From assembly GCF_049723905.1 (NCBI RefSeq), contig NZ_JBJKFD010000001.1:1612001-1676000 (forward strand): 64,000 bases of DNA. Direction: 5' to 3'. This DNA is from G963665185 sp049723905. GTDB lineage: Bacteria > Desulfobacterota > Desulfovibrionia > Desulfovibrionales > Desulfovibrionaceae. The notes under the pieces are model-generated. The model was given only the letters and a program-made list of their open reading frames with translations. It did not search any database and had not been told where the DNA came from. Both the position numbers and the translations under genes were made by a program. Below, piece after piece: positions 1 to 9,592 of this stretch; the first letter of the stretch is position 1, and each line of letters begins with the position of its first letter.

Positions 1-840
1 CAGCAGATCCGTAATCTGGAAGAACAGCTCGACGTCAAGCTGCTGGACCGCACCAGCCGCAAGGTCGTGCTTACTCCTGCCGGAGAACTCTACAATGAAC
101 GTGTGCGAGCTATTCTTAAGGATATAGGGCAGGCGGAAAACGACGTGCGCCAGCTTTTCCGGGGCATATGCGGCGTGGTCCGGGCAGGCTATCTGACCTC
201 GGCCATGAACACCTTTCTGCCCGATGCGGTCAAAGTATTTCGCGACGTCCATCCCCGCATCACTCTGCGCCTCAGCAACATGTGCTCGTACGACCAGTTC
301 GAGGCCCTTGCGGCCAACGAGCTGGACGTGGCTTTTGCCAATCCGCAGGGACTGCGCAACAAAGATTTTCTTATTTCCGGATTTGTGAATGAAGAACACA
401 TGCTTGCAGTGCCCCAAGGCCATCCGCTGGCCCTGCTTGACGAGGTCCCCCTGGAAAAATTGGATGGCGTGCCCATGGTGACCTACCACCAACGAAGCAG
501 CTGCAAAACCGTGGGGAATTTCAATTTGTTTTTCGAAAAAGCGGGCGTGCGGCCCTGTGTGGTTCAGGAAGCGCCCCAGGAACAGACCATCCTCTCGTTG
601 GTGGCGGGCGGAGTCGGCGTTGCCATGGTGCCCTCGTCCTGCGCCGCGCAAAACAAGGCAGGCATTGTCTACGTTCCGTTTGCCGAAAACGCCCCAAAAT
701 TCCAAATAGCCATGGTCCGGCGCAACGAACCGCCTGCCCCCTCTTTGGATAAATTCATCGCAACCATGGAATCCCTGAATCCCTCGCGCTGCAAACAGCC
801 CGCAGGACAGAGTGGAACTGCCACAGCTGCGGCGGAATAA
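1..840 (+). CDS. LysR-family transcriptional regulator, 5' end cut off by the window
   Basis: The frame is open from base 1. The first 22 codons read QQIRNLEEQLDVKLLDRTSR and continue into KVVLTPAGE, which is the end of the LysR winged helix-turn-helix. The internal GTG at 67 is therefore not the start. The remaining residues form the type 2 periplasmic-binding-like effector domain, with the usual ELDVAFANPQ strand and the GVGVAMVPSS loop late in the domain. The true start, perhaps 15 to 20 codons upstream, lies outside the window. LysR proteins usually control a divergent or nearby gene, and none is visible here because the upstream side is missing. The ligand is unknown. Confidence 0.93.
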   Translation, partial: QQIRNLEEQLDVKLLDRTSRKVVLTPAGELYNERVRAILKDIGQAENDVRQLFRGICGVVRAGYLTSAMNTFLPDAVKVFRDVHPRITLRLSNMCSYDQFEALAANELDVAFANPQGLRNKDFLISGFVNEEHMLAVPQGHPLALLDEVPLEKLDGVPMVTYHQRSSCKTVGNFNLFFEKAGVRPCVVQEAPQEQTILSLVAGGVGVAMVPSSCAAQNKAGIVYVPFAENAPKFQIAMVRRNEPPAPSLDKFIATMESLNPSRCKQPAGQSGTATAAAE

Positions 841-1038
841 TCAAAAGTTGAAAACAGTGCCCGGCAGGTGGGCAGATTTTTATTCGCCGAAGCAAACTGG
901 TGGCGGGCTTTTTTTGCCCCTCAAGACTGGCAGCTCAAAAAGGCAGGGAAACAAGGCGTGAGGTGAACGCAAGCGACGCGTACTCTTATGTGCGCGAGGA
1001 TTTGGGTTCTTTGAAACAACGCAGATAGCTTGTTTTTT

Positions 1039-2580
1039 TCAGCTGCCTGAGTAGGCGAGATTGTCTTCCAAACTGGAATCTACATCAACGTACAGCACCC
1101 GATCCACCGTATCCACCCGGACCATGCCCAAGTGGGCGCCTTTTATCTTGCGCACGTCCTTGACCTTGGCGCAGATGACCTCGGCGCGCGGACTGGCGGA
1201 CGCCTTGCTGGACAAGGCAGCCAGAATCGCTGCTTCCCGCATGCTTTCTTCCGGGACTTCCTGGCGGGGATGGTCGCGGCGCAGCACCACGTGCGCCCCG
1301 GGAACATCCTTGGCGTGAAACCAATAGTCGAACGGGCTGGCTGCAAAGCTGAGGAGTTGATGGTTGGCCTTGGCATTGCGGCCACGCACCATAAGAAAAC
1401 CGTCTGACGAACGAAACAGACGCACGGCCAGCTTTTCATATTTTTTGGGAATAACCGGAATGTCGGGATTGCTATTCTGTTCAGCCCCGCTCACCCCGTT
1501 CTCTCCATCTGGCTGCGCCACGTTTCCGCCGCCGAGCAACCTTCCCAGCTCATTTCGCAAAAGTTGTTCCCGTTGGGCCACGATTTTGAGTCCGCGCTCG
1601 CCCTTGGCTGCCTTGCGAAACAACATCTCCAGGTTCCCGGAAAGGGACAGACGCGGGTCCAGACACACTTCCAGCTCCTCCCCATCCGGATGCGTCAGAC
1701 GCACGGTGCGGGGAAGCGGAGCATTGGCAAACAGGTACATCTGGGATTGCAGGGCCTCGGCCTGGCGCTGCAGGTTGCAGAGTCCGCGCAGCCGGTCTTG
1801 GTCTTTGGCAATGAGTGCCAGGGAACGGCGCAGCTTTTTCCGCTGGGCCTTTTGCGCGTCCGTGCGTTCGCGGGCCTCCAAACGGGCCAAAAGCGGATAC
1901 AGGCGCGGCTCTCCGGCGGCGGCTGCCGCTTTGAGCGCGCTCTCGAAATATTCCATACGGCCGGAGAAGCCAGGCACGGGCCACGCACTGGGCAAAAGCG
2001 GCTCCTCTGGGTCATTACGGTAGCCGAGATAAAACCCGGTGGACGGATTTTGCAGCGAGGCGAAAAGCGCCAGCCCTGCCGCACGCGGCAACCCGCGCAG
2101 GATTTTGCGCAGCGGCGGAGAAATTTGAGGATACTTCCGCCATATTTCCGGATTGTCCAAAGCCTCTTCAGGAGCGGGCCACTCGGGCTCCACGCCGAAT
2201 TCCGGCTCCAGTTCGTCGGCCAGGCGCAGCCCTTCGCGCAGGGAAAAAATCAGATACCTGCCCGGCCCCGGAGAAAGTTCCAATGCCAGGCGCAGACCGG
2301 GCCAGTCCACGGCATAGCCGCACACAAACCTGCCGGAAAGCCTTTTGCGGTACCACATGGCATGCGCCGAAGCCATGGCGGGATTTTCCGGTTTGCGCTC
2401 GGAGACAAACAAAAGCCCGTCGTTCTTGGCCGGGCGAAACAAAAGAAAAGGACGCCGCCCAGGCTTGTTCAGGGCAAACGTCCATATACCTTCTTCGGGT
2501 GAATAGACCTTGCCGATGCGGGCCTGGGCAAGGTCGTGTGCGATTTCCGGGGCAAGAGCCCGGAAAAAATTGGCTTCCAT
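1039..2580 (-). CDS. NFACT family protein (RqcH/Rqc2, fibronectin-binding-like)
   Basis: The 513-residue protein has an N-terminal NFACT-N-like region, a basic Arg/Lys-rich coiled coil in the middle (residues about 225-280) and a C-terminal NFACT-R (DUF814) domain. The last includes the signature FDYWFHAKDVPGAHVVLR. Bacterial homologues (RqcH) bind obstructed 50S subunits and add C-terminal alanine tails to stalled nascent chains; an older name is fibronectin-binding protein A-like. The ATG at 2580 gives the expected N-terminus (MEANFFRALAPEI), though no strong ribosome binding site precedes it. Its stop faces the LysR gene. It follows the DksA-like gene on the same strand after a gap of about 160 bp. 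Family assignment is secure; the cellular role is inferred from family members. Confidence 0.85.
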   Translation of the reverse strand: MEANFFRALAPEIAHDLAQARIGKVYSPEEGIWTFALNKPGRRPFLLFRPAKNDGLLFVSERKPENPAMASAHAMWYRKRLSGRFVCGYAVDWPGLRLALELSPGPGRYLIFSLREGLRLADELEPEFGVEPEWPAPEEALDNPEIWRKYPQISPPLRKILRGLPRAAGLALFASLQNPSTGFYLGYRNDPEEPLLPSAWPVPGFSGRMEYFESALKAAAAAGEPRLYPLLARLEARERTDAQKAQRKKLRRSLALIAKDQDRLRGLCNLQRQAEALQSQMYLFANAPLPRTVRLTHPDGEELEVCLDPRLSLSGNLEMLFRKAAKGERGLKIVAQREQLLRNELGRLLGGGNVAQPDGENGVSGAEQNSNPDIPVIPKKYEKLAVRLFRSSDGFLMVRGRNAKANHQLLSFAASPFDYWFHAKDVPGAHVVLRRDHPRQEVPEESMREAAILAALSSKASASPRAEVICAKVKDVRKIKGAHLGMVRVDTVDRVLYVDVDSSLEDNLAYSGS

Positions 2581-2740
2581 GGCGAGTGAGGTTCGTCGGG
2601 GCGCGTCCGGTCAGCAGCCGGAACGTCGCCCTCCTGTTGTCCGCAAAAAGTGCGGGAGGAGGTTACGGCGCGCGGCGCACTGTGTCGCCGCGGCCATTTC
2701 GTTTACGTGTTTTTCGTAAGTGTCTGGAACGGGCATGACA

Positions 2741-3103
2741 TTAGTCTCCCCGCTGGTGCTCCTCATCCTCGCGCTTACTTTTGCATTTGATGCACAACGT
2801 GGTAACGGGGCGGGCTTTAAGACGCGGCACACTGATATCCTCGCCGCAATCTTCGCACACGCCATAGGAACCATCCTCAATACGCTGCTGTGCTTCCTGG
2901 ATTTTCTTAATCAACCTGCGCTCACGATCCCGCAAACGTAACGTAAAGGCGCGGTCGGACTCGGCAGTGGCACGGTCCGCCGGGTCCGCGTAAACTTCGC
3001 CGCTGTCCGTCATGTCTTCGAGGGTCTCCTCGCCCTGGCGCAGGATGTCATCGAGCATGCCTTTCAAAAGCTGATCGAAGTATTCAATGTCCTTGGGTTC
3101 CAT
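2741..3103 (-). CDS. DksA/TraR-family zinc-finger protein
   Basis: The 120-residue protein (MEPKDIEYFDQLLKG start) has a long N-terminal helical pair. A C4 zinc finger follows, with CEDCG and CIKCK separated by a basic loop, as in DksA and TraR C4-type proteins that enter the RNA polymerase secondary channel. I place the start at 3103 rather than at an upstream in-frame ATG because CTGGAGG lies just before it. The frame upstream has no homologous sequence. Many deltaproteobacteria carry several DksA-like proteins, so this one need not be the ppGpp cofactor itself. Acidic residues occur in the helical hairpin, but I cannot tell from sequence alone whether the DxxDxA tip is intact. Confidence 0.88.
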   Translation of the reverse strand: MEPKDIEYFDQLLKGMLDDILRQGEETLEDMTDSGEVYADPADRATAESDRAFTLRLRDRERRLIKKIQEAQQRIEDGSYGVCEDCGEDISVPRLKARPVTTLCIKCKSKREDEEHQRGD

Positions 3104-4212
3104 AGATCCTCCAGAAACGGTCGGATGTTTAGGTATATAGCCCAACAAATGACGACCATTTTTTTATGTGCGTGGCTGAATAAAACAAAACACCTGCAAA
3201 AGTAAAGCCCGGCGTCATGTTGTACAGTTCGCCAGCCAGAAAGCCCTGTAGGCACAAGGTTTCCGGCACAAATTTAAACCAAAATCTATTTTCCAAACCG
3301 CAAGCGGACAACCTCGACCTTTTGCTTGTTTCCTTTCAGTGCAAGAGCTCGACAACAACAATGGCACTGTCTGTAAACAATGCTGTTCGCGTGAGATTTC
3401 AAACCGGCAAGGGGCAAAACCTTTGATTGAAGATAGTAACCCCAAACTGTCTGGAGGCAAGGGGGACAGGCTCCATGGAAAATGAAATAAAAAGTCGCGC
3501 AGCTTACAAAGTGAAGAAATTTTTCCCGGTTGGTAAGTATAAAAGTCAGGTCCTGTAACGCTTCCCAGCCATCGATGCATTTTGCCTTGCGAAACTCCCC
3601 CCTTTCCGGAAACAGGCGGACAAAGAAAAAAAATAATACACCGTCATCTTCCGAAGCGCTGCCCCGCGCGGTTTCAGCGCTTCTCACATCCTGCAAGGGA
3701 AGTTTCTAACGATGAAGCTTGAAGGCCGGTGCGGCACGGGAGGAAGTTCTCTGGCCCTATACTATATAATATAGAGGGAACTGAGCCTGTAGTTTGCCGT
3801 ACAGGCAGTCGGTGCGTTGCTGCCGCCCTGCAGCCCCGCCTCGCTGGCCCCCGCTGCCGCTCCACAGCCGCCCCATAGGCACCCCACTGGCACCCCGCGG
3901 GCAATCAGGAGCCGACGCTCCCAATGCGCTCCTTCCCATGAAGGGCTGGCAGTTATCCCCCTCTTTTCTTTCTATCCGCATTTCCCTTTGATTTGCCCCA
4001 AGCCATTTTCCCCAAAATAAGGCCGTCCAACAGGGGAAAGCTACGCGCCGAAAAGCAAAATTCGAGAGATTGAAAACAAGTTAATTTTGGGTGTAGACTA
4101 TCCCGATGTTTTTCTTTATAAGGGCGCCCGTACTTGGCTGTCAGCCTTTTACCTCGCTCGCAACGGCCTTAAAGGCACGCGACAGGAAAAAGAAAAAAAT
4201 TTAGATTTTTTG
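3104..4212. other. Long intergenic region without a recognisable gene
   Basis: About 1.1 kb between the DksA-like gene and the tRNA promoter. Open frames on both strands (for example 3215-3580 minus and 3757-3981 minus) have no recognisable domain, no good ribosome binding site and low-complexity translations. An AT-rich block around 3757-3775, containing TATAAT at 3765-3770, looks promoter-like but has no convincing -35 and no gene after it. A small RNA cannot be excluded. Confidence 0.5.
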
Positions 4213-4241
4213 TTGACAGCCGCCAGGTTCACGGATAGTTA
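4213..4241 (+). promoter_or_regulatory. Probable sigma-70 promoter of the tRNA operon
   Basis: A perfect TTGACA -35 hexamer lies at 4213-4218. A weak AT-rich -10 follows at about 4234-4241 (GATAGT or TAGTTA), and transcription would start only a few bases before the first tRNA at 4257. The -35 is strong and the -10 is uncertain. Confidence 0.5.
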
Positions 4242-4256
4242 GAACGTCCTCTTTGA

Positions 4257-4331
<75 letters not shown>

Positions 4332-4340
4332 AAAGAGAAT

Positions 4341-4415
<75 letters not shown>

Positions 4416-4422
4416 AAATTTC

Positions 4423-4497
<75 letters not shown>

Positions 4498-4504
4498 AAT
4501 TTCC

Positions 4505-4535
4505 AGACCGGACCGAAAGGTCCGGTCTTTTTTTT
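4505..4535 (+). terminator. Intrinsic terminator of the tRNA operon
   Basis: A perfect 10-bp stem (AGACCGGACC / GGTCCGGTCT) closes a GAAA tetraloop and is followed by a run of eight T. It lies 7 bases after the last tRNA. Confidence 0.93.
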
Positions 4536-4819
4536 ATCCCGCATTTCCAGGCCCAAACCAAGCTTCCCGACCCCTCAGGTCCAGTATTGACCAACACCAT
4601 ATAATCAGGGTACTTCGATCCCCTCCCAACAGGCTGTTGGACAACATGCCGCAGCTGACCGTTCGGGCGAAACATTGCCCCAAGCCCTACGGCGAACGAG
4701 TCACACCCCAATCTGCATGTTTCATGGACATGCACGAGAACGGATCCAAGCGGCTTATGCCATATTTTGTTCGCCCGCCCGTGATCCAGCGGGATGGAGC
4801 GGCAAGGAGCTTTCCCTCA

Positions 4820-5575
4820 ATGAATACTTCTAAACATGACGCCCAGACCGAACTGGACATCTCTCTGGATGCTCCGCTCGATGAACTGCTGGACGCGGCC
4901 AAACAAAAATACGACCTGCGCTTTGACCCAACCAAGATAGGCGACACGCACCTGGAAATTCTCCAGATAAACGACATGCCCAGCTATCTGGACAGTTTGC
5001 TGCACGATCTGCCCCCAGGGGCGGAATTCGAACTGCCGCTGTGGGCAAAAATGTGGCCACCGGCCTTTATGCTCTCCTTTTTTCTGCAGCGTATTCCCTC
5101 CCAGAACCAAGCCGGGGAACCCTATACAATGCTGGAACTCGGCGGGGGCGTGGGGATATGCGGCCTGTTTGCCGCGGCAGCCGGATTCAAGGTCACCATC
5201 ACCGACATCGTACCCGATGCCCTGCTTTTTACCCGCATCAACATCCTGCACAACGGTCTGGAAGACAGAGCCACCGTGTGCAAGGCAGACTTTCTGGCCG
5301 ACCGGCTGGGTAAAAAATTCGATTACATCGTCGCCTCGGACATTATTTACGGACAGCCGAACCTGCGTCCGTTGGTGAAATTCCTGCTTGCCCACCTGGC
5401 GTCCAGGCCGGAGGCGGAAGTCATCCTGGCCAAGGGATTCCGCCGCAACGCCTCCCGTTTTCTGGGAGCAGCGGAAAAGGAATTCCTCATCAGTGAAAAG
5501 ACCATCGGGATAAAGTCCGAGGACGAACGCCATCTCACCCAGATATATCGTATGAGGAAACGGAAGAATGGTTGA
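4820..5575 (+). CDS. Class I SAM-dependent methyltransferase
   Basis: The 251-residue protein has a Rossmann methyltransferase core: motif I is MLELGGGVGICGLFAAAAGF followed by the acidic VTITDI, and the VASDIIY strand comes later. The layout (a leading region with LPLWAKMWPPA, then motif I) resembles the protein-lysine or ETF-beta type methyltransferases of the METTL21/lysine-methyltransferase-16 group, so a protein substrate is possible. I chose the ATG at 4820, which has AGGAG ten bases upstream. The frame extends to 4637, but that part overlies no conserved sequence. The stop overlaps the start of the YcaO gene by 8 bases, which suggests coupled translation and linked function. Confidence 0.78.
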   Translation: MNTSKHDAQTELDISLDAPLDELLDAAKQKYDLRFDPTKIGDTHLEILQINDMPSYLDSLLHDLPPGAEFELPLWAKMWPPAFMLSFFLQRIPSQNQAGEPYTMLELGGGVGICGLFAAAAGFKVTITDIVPDALLFTRINILHNGLEDRATVCKADFLADRLGKKFDYIVASDIIYGQPNLRPLVKFLLAHLASRPEAEVILAKGFRRNASRFLGAAEKEFLISEKTIGIKSEDERHLTQIYRMRKRKNG

Positions 5576-7292
5576 GCTTGCACACTCGCTAAAAGGATAC
5601 ACGACCGATCAGGACAAGGCTGTTGCTCCAAAGGAGACAGTGGCCCGCGTTCGCGAACTGCTGGAAACCAAACACGGCGGCATTCTGGAAAGCCTGGAAC
5701 GCACAGATACTGGCCGACTGGGCATCCCGGTCTTCATCAGCCGGTTCGGCCCCAAGGCGCTGGATCTGGTGCCCACGCGCAAGCAGATGGGCAAGGGTGC
5801 CTCGCCCGAACAGGCCGAGGCCAGTGCCCTCATGGAACTGGTGGAACGCTACAGCTTTTTCACCTTTTTCAACACGCCGGAAAATTTCGAGGAAATGATC
5901 TGGACCGAAGCGGAAAAACACTTCGGCGACAGGCTCATCTCGCTTATGGAGATGCGCAAGTCGGTCAATGAAATACTGCGTGATGCGGACACCCGCCAGA
6001 CATTGGACCAGATGCCCTGGCGCTTCTGCAAGGCCGTCCGTCCCGCCGACGGCTCGGAGCATATTGTTCCGGCCAACTATTTCAAACTTCTCAACGAATT
6101 CAACGGCTCCAGCGCAGGCAACTCCCTGGCGGAAACCGTAATGCAGGGCTCCTGCGAAGTGGTCGAGCGCCATGTCTGCGCCGTAATCGACAAAACGCAT
6201 CCCACCCTGTGCACCATAGGCACCGCCAGCATTAAAGATCCCGTTTTGCTGGATCTGCTGGACAAGTTCGAGCGCAACGGCATCAAGGTGTGGCTCAAAG
6301 ACTTCAGCCTGGGGATGCCCGTTCCCACGGTGGGTGCCCTGGCCTACGACCCGAGCACGTTTCCCGAAAAATCGGAAATCGTCCTTACGGCCGGTACGGC
6401 AAGCAGCCCCACCAAGGCGGCCATACGCGCCCTTACCGAAGTGGCCCAGCTGGCCGGAGACTTTGAAACCAACGCCTGCTACGAACCTTCGGGCATGTCC
6501 AAACCCGCGGATCTGGAATCCATCCAGTGGCTTATCGATGGGCCGACCATGCCCCTTTCCAGCCTCCCGGACGTAAGCAATTCCGATATACTGGAAGAGA
6601 TCACGAGCCTGGCCATAGGCCTGCAGAAAATGGGCTACGACCTCTATGCCATAGACACGACCAACCCCGAACTCGGGGTTCCGGCCTGCTATTGCTTTGT
6701 GCCGGGATTCCAGTTTCTGGAGCGGGCCAAGAGCCCCAGCCTGGGGCTGTACGTCGGCAGACGCCTAGCCGAAGAGTATGAGCTGGAACGCGCCGTGCCC
6801 GGGCTCAAGATTCTGTCCGAAATTTACGAGGACGCGCCGTTCCTCTCTTTCTTCCAGGGGCTGGTAAACCTCAAGGCGGAAGATCCCCTGCTGGCCCAGT
6901 TGAAATTCGACAAGGCCGCCGACCTGCAGGAAGTACCGGAAGACAGGGCCCTGGCCTATTTCTATTCCGCCTATGCCCTTACCCAGTCCGAAGCGTTCAA
7001 CGAAGCCCTGCCCCGCCTGGACAAGGCCATCGAACTGGAAAGCGGGGTCAAGGAATACTACAACCTGCGCGGGGTCTGCCGTTTTCGCCGCAACGAGTAC
7101 GAACTGGCGGCCAAAGATTTCGAGGCAGCCATCAAGCTGGACAAGGGATCGGTCATGGACCTGGCGAACCTGGGATTGTGCCACAAGCGCCTTGGCAATA
7201 CGGCCGAAGCCGTGCGTTATCTGGAAGCCGCCATTGCCATTGACGGAGACCTGGATTTCGCCATTGCCGAACTGGCGGAGATCATCGGCTGA
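5568..7292 (+). CDS. YcaO-domain protein with C-terminal TPR repeats
   Basis: The 574-residue protein has an N-terminal YcaO domain. It includes the ATP/Mg-binding segments PEQAEASALMELVERYSFF and NSLAETVMQGSCEVVERH, as well as LKDFSLGMPVPTVGAL. Two to three TPR-like repeats follow at the C-terminus (roughly residues 460-570, for example VKEYYNLRGVCRFRRNEYELAAKDF). Length and layout resemble E. coli YcaO (586 residues), which is linked to ribosomal protein S12 methylthiolation. Other YcaO proteins activate backbone amides to make azolines or thioamides. The methyltransferase partner upstream and dsrC downstream raise the possibility of a protein-modification role, but the substrate is not visible. 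No small precursor peptide gene is seen. Confidence 0.85.
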   Translation: MVELAHSLKGYTTDQDKAVAPKETVARVRELLETKHGGILESLERTDTGRLGIPVFISRFGPKALDLVPTRKQMGKGASPEQAEASALMELVERYSFFTFFNTPENFEEMIWTEAEKHFGDRLISLMEMRKSVNEILRDADTRQTLDQMPWRFCKAVRPADGSEHIVPANYFKLLNEFNGSSAGNSLAETVMQGSCEVVERHVCAVIDKTHPTLCTIGTASIKDPVLLDLLDKFERNGIKVWLKDFSLGMPVPTVGALAYDPSTFPEKSEIVLTAGTASSPTKAAIRALTEVAQLAGDFETNACYEPSGMSKPADLESIQWLIDGPTMPLSSLPDVSNSDILEEITSLAIGLQKMGYDLYAIDTTNPELGVPACYCFVPGFQFLERAKSPSLGLYVGRRLAEEYELERAVPGLKILSEIYEDAPFLSFFQGLVNLKAEDPLLAQLKFDKAADLQEVPEDRALAYFYSAYALTQSEAFNEALPRLDKAIELESGVKEYYNLRGVCRFRRNEYELAAKDFEAAIKLDKGSVMDLANLGLCHKRLGNTAEAVRYLEAAIAIDGDLDFAIAELAEIIG

Positions 7293-7435
7293 AAAGACTG
7301 CGCAAACCGTTATCGCCCTTTTCGGCGGGTGACCGACATGTGTTATTTTTTGAACGAGTTACGTTTTTCGAGCCTGAATAAAGGCTTGTAAAATGTGCGA
7401 AAAGGCTTGATAAACAAGGGATTGGCCAAGGAACA

Positions 7436-7464
7436 TTGAGATTGACAAAGAACCCTGGTACAAT
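7436..7464 (+). promoter_or_regulatory. Sigma-70 promoter of dsrC
   Basis: TTGAGA at 7436-7441 and TACAAT at 7459-7464 are separated by exactly 17 bp. Transcription would begin near 7471, leaving a 5' leader of about 129 bases that contains a small hairpin (CGACC/GGTCG near 7495-7508). The rest of the 300-base gap after the YcaO gene shows no gene. Confidence 0.7.
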
Positions 7465-7599
7465 TAGAAAGATAACGCTCCAAGTGGAAAAATCGACCTA
7501 TGGGGTCGTTTGGTAATGATGGACAGGGAAGGCCTTTTTGACAGGCTTTTCCGCTGGTGATAAAAGCCAGCACACTACATCTATTCAAGGAGGCAACTC

Positions 7600-7917
7600 A
7601 TGGCTACAGTTGAATTTGAGGGCAAATCCTTCGATGTTGACGAAGACGGTTTCCTGCAACGCTTTGACGACTGGTGCCCCGAATGGGTCGACTATGTTAA
7701 GGATCAGGAAGGCATCAAAGACATCACCGAAGAACACCAGAAAGTGATCGACTTCCTGCAGGACTACTACAAGAAGAATGGTATCGCCCCCATGGTGCGC
7801 ATCCTTTCCAAGGTTACTGGCTTCAAGCTGAAGCATATCTACGAACTGTTCCCCTCCGGCCCCGGTAAGGGAGCATGTAAGATGGCTGGCCTGCCCAAGC
7901 CCACCGGCTGCGTCTAG
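7600..7917 (+). CDS. dsrC: DsrC, sulfur-carrier protein of dissimilatory sulfite reduction
   Basis: The 105-residue protein is a true DsrC. It starts MATVEFEGKSFDVDEDGFL and ends GACKMAGLPKPTGCV, keeping both reactive cysteines of the flexible C-terminal arm (the penultimate CysA and CysB ten residues before it). TusE and other relatives lack one or both. In sulfate reducers DsrC carries the sulfur released by DsrAB as a trisulfide that is reduced via the DsrMKJOP membrane complex. A near-perfect AGGAGG precedes the ATG. A strong terminator follows, so the gene is monocistronic, which is normal because dsrC is usually unlinked to dsrAB. This is the best single marker that the host is a sulfate or sulfite reducer. 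Confidence 0.97.
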   Translation: MATVEFEGKSFDVDEDGFLQRFDDWCPEWVDYVKDQEGIKDITEEHQKVIDFLQDYYKKNGIAPMVRILSKVTGFKLKHIYELFPSGPGKGACKMAGLPKPTGCV

Positions 7918-7944
7918 GTCAAAACGCCACTTATATTGTTTGCG

Positions 7945-7975
7945 AAAACCCCGGCCTTTTGGACGGGGTTTTTTT
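7945..7975 (+). terminator. Intrinsic terminator of dsrC
   Basis: AACCCCG (7947-7953) pairs with CGGGGTT (7964-7970), with an inner CC/GG pair around a T-rich loop, and is followed by a T run. It lies about 30 bases after the dsrC stop. The sequence from here to 8305 holds no gene I can support. Confidence 0.9.
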
Positions 7976-8305
7976 GTATGTCATTCCATGCCTTTTCCCT
8001 GCCCCCGCCCACTCTGCTTTTCTCAAATCGACCAGACAATCCGTTGGGAACACGCCCCAATCCTGCTGTCTGCCAATGCTGCCACCCTCCAGCCATTGCT
8101 GCCTAGGTTATTTCGCTCCAGGCCCTTCCCTGGCCCTTGGCCGCGTCCCGCGCTGCCTTGTTTTTATCATTCGCCAAAATGAATTTTATATTGCCCCTTT
8201 TGCTCCCGCTCCTATAAAGTGCAGTAAGATCTTGAAACCTTTGGCCCCAAGGCCAAGGAAATGGTGTTGTCTTACTCCATCACCGCAACCGCCCAGGGAG
8301 AGAGT

Positions 8306-9592
8306 ATGCGCCTCGGAGCCCGCCGCCACATCCACAAAGGAAGACTTTTACGCGTCACCTTGCTGCTGCTTCTGGGCTGTTTTTTTGCCCTGGTCCCCCC
8401 CGGTTCCGCCCGGGCCGAATCCGTGGACTTCTGGTGCAAATGGCCCACCTCCTGGCAAAACAAGACCGACAACCTGGGCAACGATCTCGTACGCCAATAT
8501 GTTTCGCCAGATAACGATGCTTTCATCGAAGTATACGCAGCCCGCGGCCCCAAATCGGACTTGAAGGAGCTGGCAAACAAACTTGAACAAGCCATTCTGG
8601 CAAACGGCGGAGACTATTTTCAGGACCGGATGGGCAGCTTGAACATGCGGGCTGGCGGAAACGTACCGGCCATTCTGCGGGAATACTCAGGCATGTACCA
8701 GGGGACGCTTTTGCATGCCTTTGCCATGTATGCCTACGGCAACGGCGGCTTGGTCACGGTTATCGGCGTGTTTCCCGAAAGCCTGGCCGATAAATACTGG
8801 GATACGGTGTATCCCTGCGTCGCCAGTCTGCGCTTTACGCCACCTCCCGGTATGGCGGCGGGCATGAATAAGGGCGTGAACGGGGGCATGGGCAAAGAAA
8901 TGCCCGGAACAATGCCAGCCGCCATGGGAGCCACGCCGCCTCAACAGCCCTCCCCCCTGCCCACCGCCGCATCCAATGGCTGCAACGAGATTGTCGGGAG
9001 CTGGAAGTGGTTCACCGGAAGCACTGTAAAAATCCTTCCCAACGGCAAGATGCCGGGACAGGGACATTCTTGGGAATGCCTCGATCCGGCGCAAAGAAAA
9101 TACCGGGTCGTCTGGAGCAACGGAAAGTGGATCGACGACCTGACACTTTCCCCCGACATCCGCAGGCTTGAAGGAAAAAACCAGATTGGCAACCGGGTTT
9201 GGGGCGAACGCATCGATGCTCCCCCTGCCCCGGCATCAGGCAAGGACACCGCCCAGACAGGACCGCCCCCAACAAAAAACAATGCCCGGCGCATCAAGGG
9301 CAACATGGGAGCCCAGTGGAAGATGGCCCACGGCAGCCTGGATACTGCCAAGCCGGATTGGAACGCGGAGTGGGAACTCTCCACGGTTTCCGGAATCACC
9401 CTGCACTGCCGCGATCCATACAAGCAGGGCAAGCAGCGCTATCTTGTGCGGGTCTACGACCGCAACGGAAACAATCTGCTGGAAGAGACCGAGGTGGGAA
9501 TGCTTGCCAAAATCCGCCTGCAGGCCGGAGTGTACCGCATCAAGGTGCTTCCCGTGCATGGCTATGCGGGCTGGAACTGTACCTGGGAATAG
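8306..9592 (+). CDS. Secreted protein of unknown function
   Basis: The 428-residue protein has a classic Sec signal peptide: basic RRHIHKGRLLR, a leucine-rich core, then PPGSARA with probable cleavage after residue 37. The mature part has a compact domain (about 40-185), a Met/Gly-rich flexible linker (about 190-225), a middle domain with SWKWFTGSTVKILPNG and WSNGKWIDDLTLSPDIRRLEG that looks like a small beta-barrel, and a C-terminal domain ending GWNCTWE. I do not recognise a family with catalytic residues. The ATG at 8306 is preferred over the frame's earlier start at 8261, because GGGAGAG precedes it and the signal peptide follows directly. It stands alone between dsrC and the cyclase gene. 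Confidence 0.75.
   Translation: MRLGARRHIHKGRLLRVTLLLLLGCFFALVPPGSARAESVDFWCKWPTSWQNKTDNLGNDLVRQYVSPDNDAFIEVYAARGPKSDLKELANKLEQAILANGGDYFQDRMGSLNMRAGGNVPAILREYSGMYQGTLLHAFAMYAYGNGGLVTVIGVFPESLADKYWDTVYPCVASLRFTPPPGMAAGMNKGVNGGMGKEMPGTMPAAMGATPPQQPSPLPTAASNGCNEIVGSWKWFTGSTVKILPNGKMPGQGHSWECLDPAQRKYRVVWSNGKWIDDLTLSPDIRRLEGKNQIGNRVWGERIDAPPAPASGKDTAQTGPPPTKNNARRIKGNMGAQWKMAHGSLDTAKPDWNAEWELSTVSGITLHCRDPYKQGKQRYLVRVYDRNGNNLLEETEVGMLAKIRLQAGVYRIKVLPVHGYAGWNCTWE

Noticed and set aside
841..1038. Terminator after the LysR gene near 893-916
   Set aside because: CGCC/GGCG with a following T run is present, but the stem is only four pairs with a long loop, too weak to annotate.
3215..3580. A 121-codon open frame in the gap before the tRNAs
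   Set aside because: No ribosome binding site or domain, overlaps other equally open frames in other phases, and the sequence is not gene-like.
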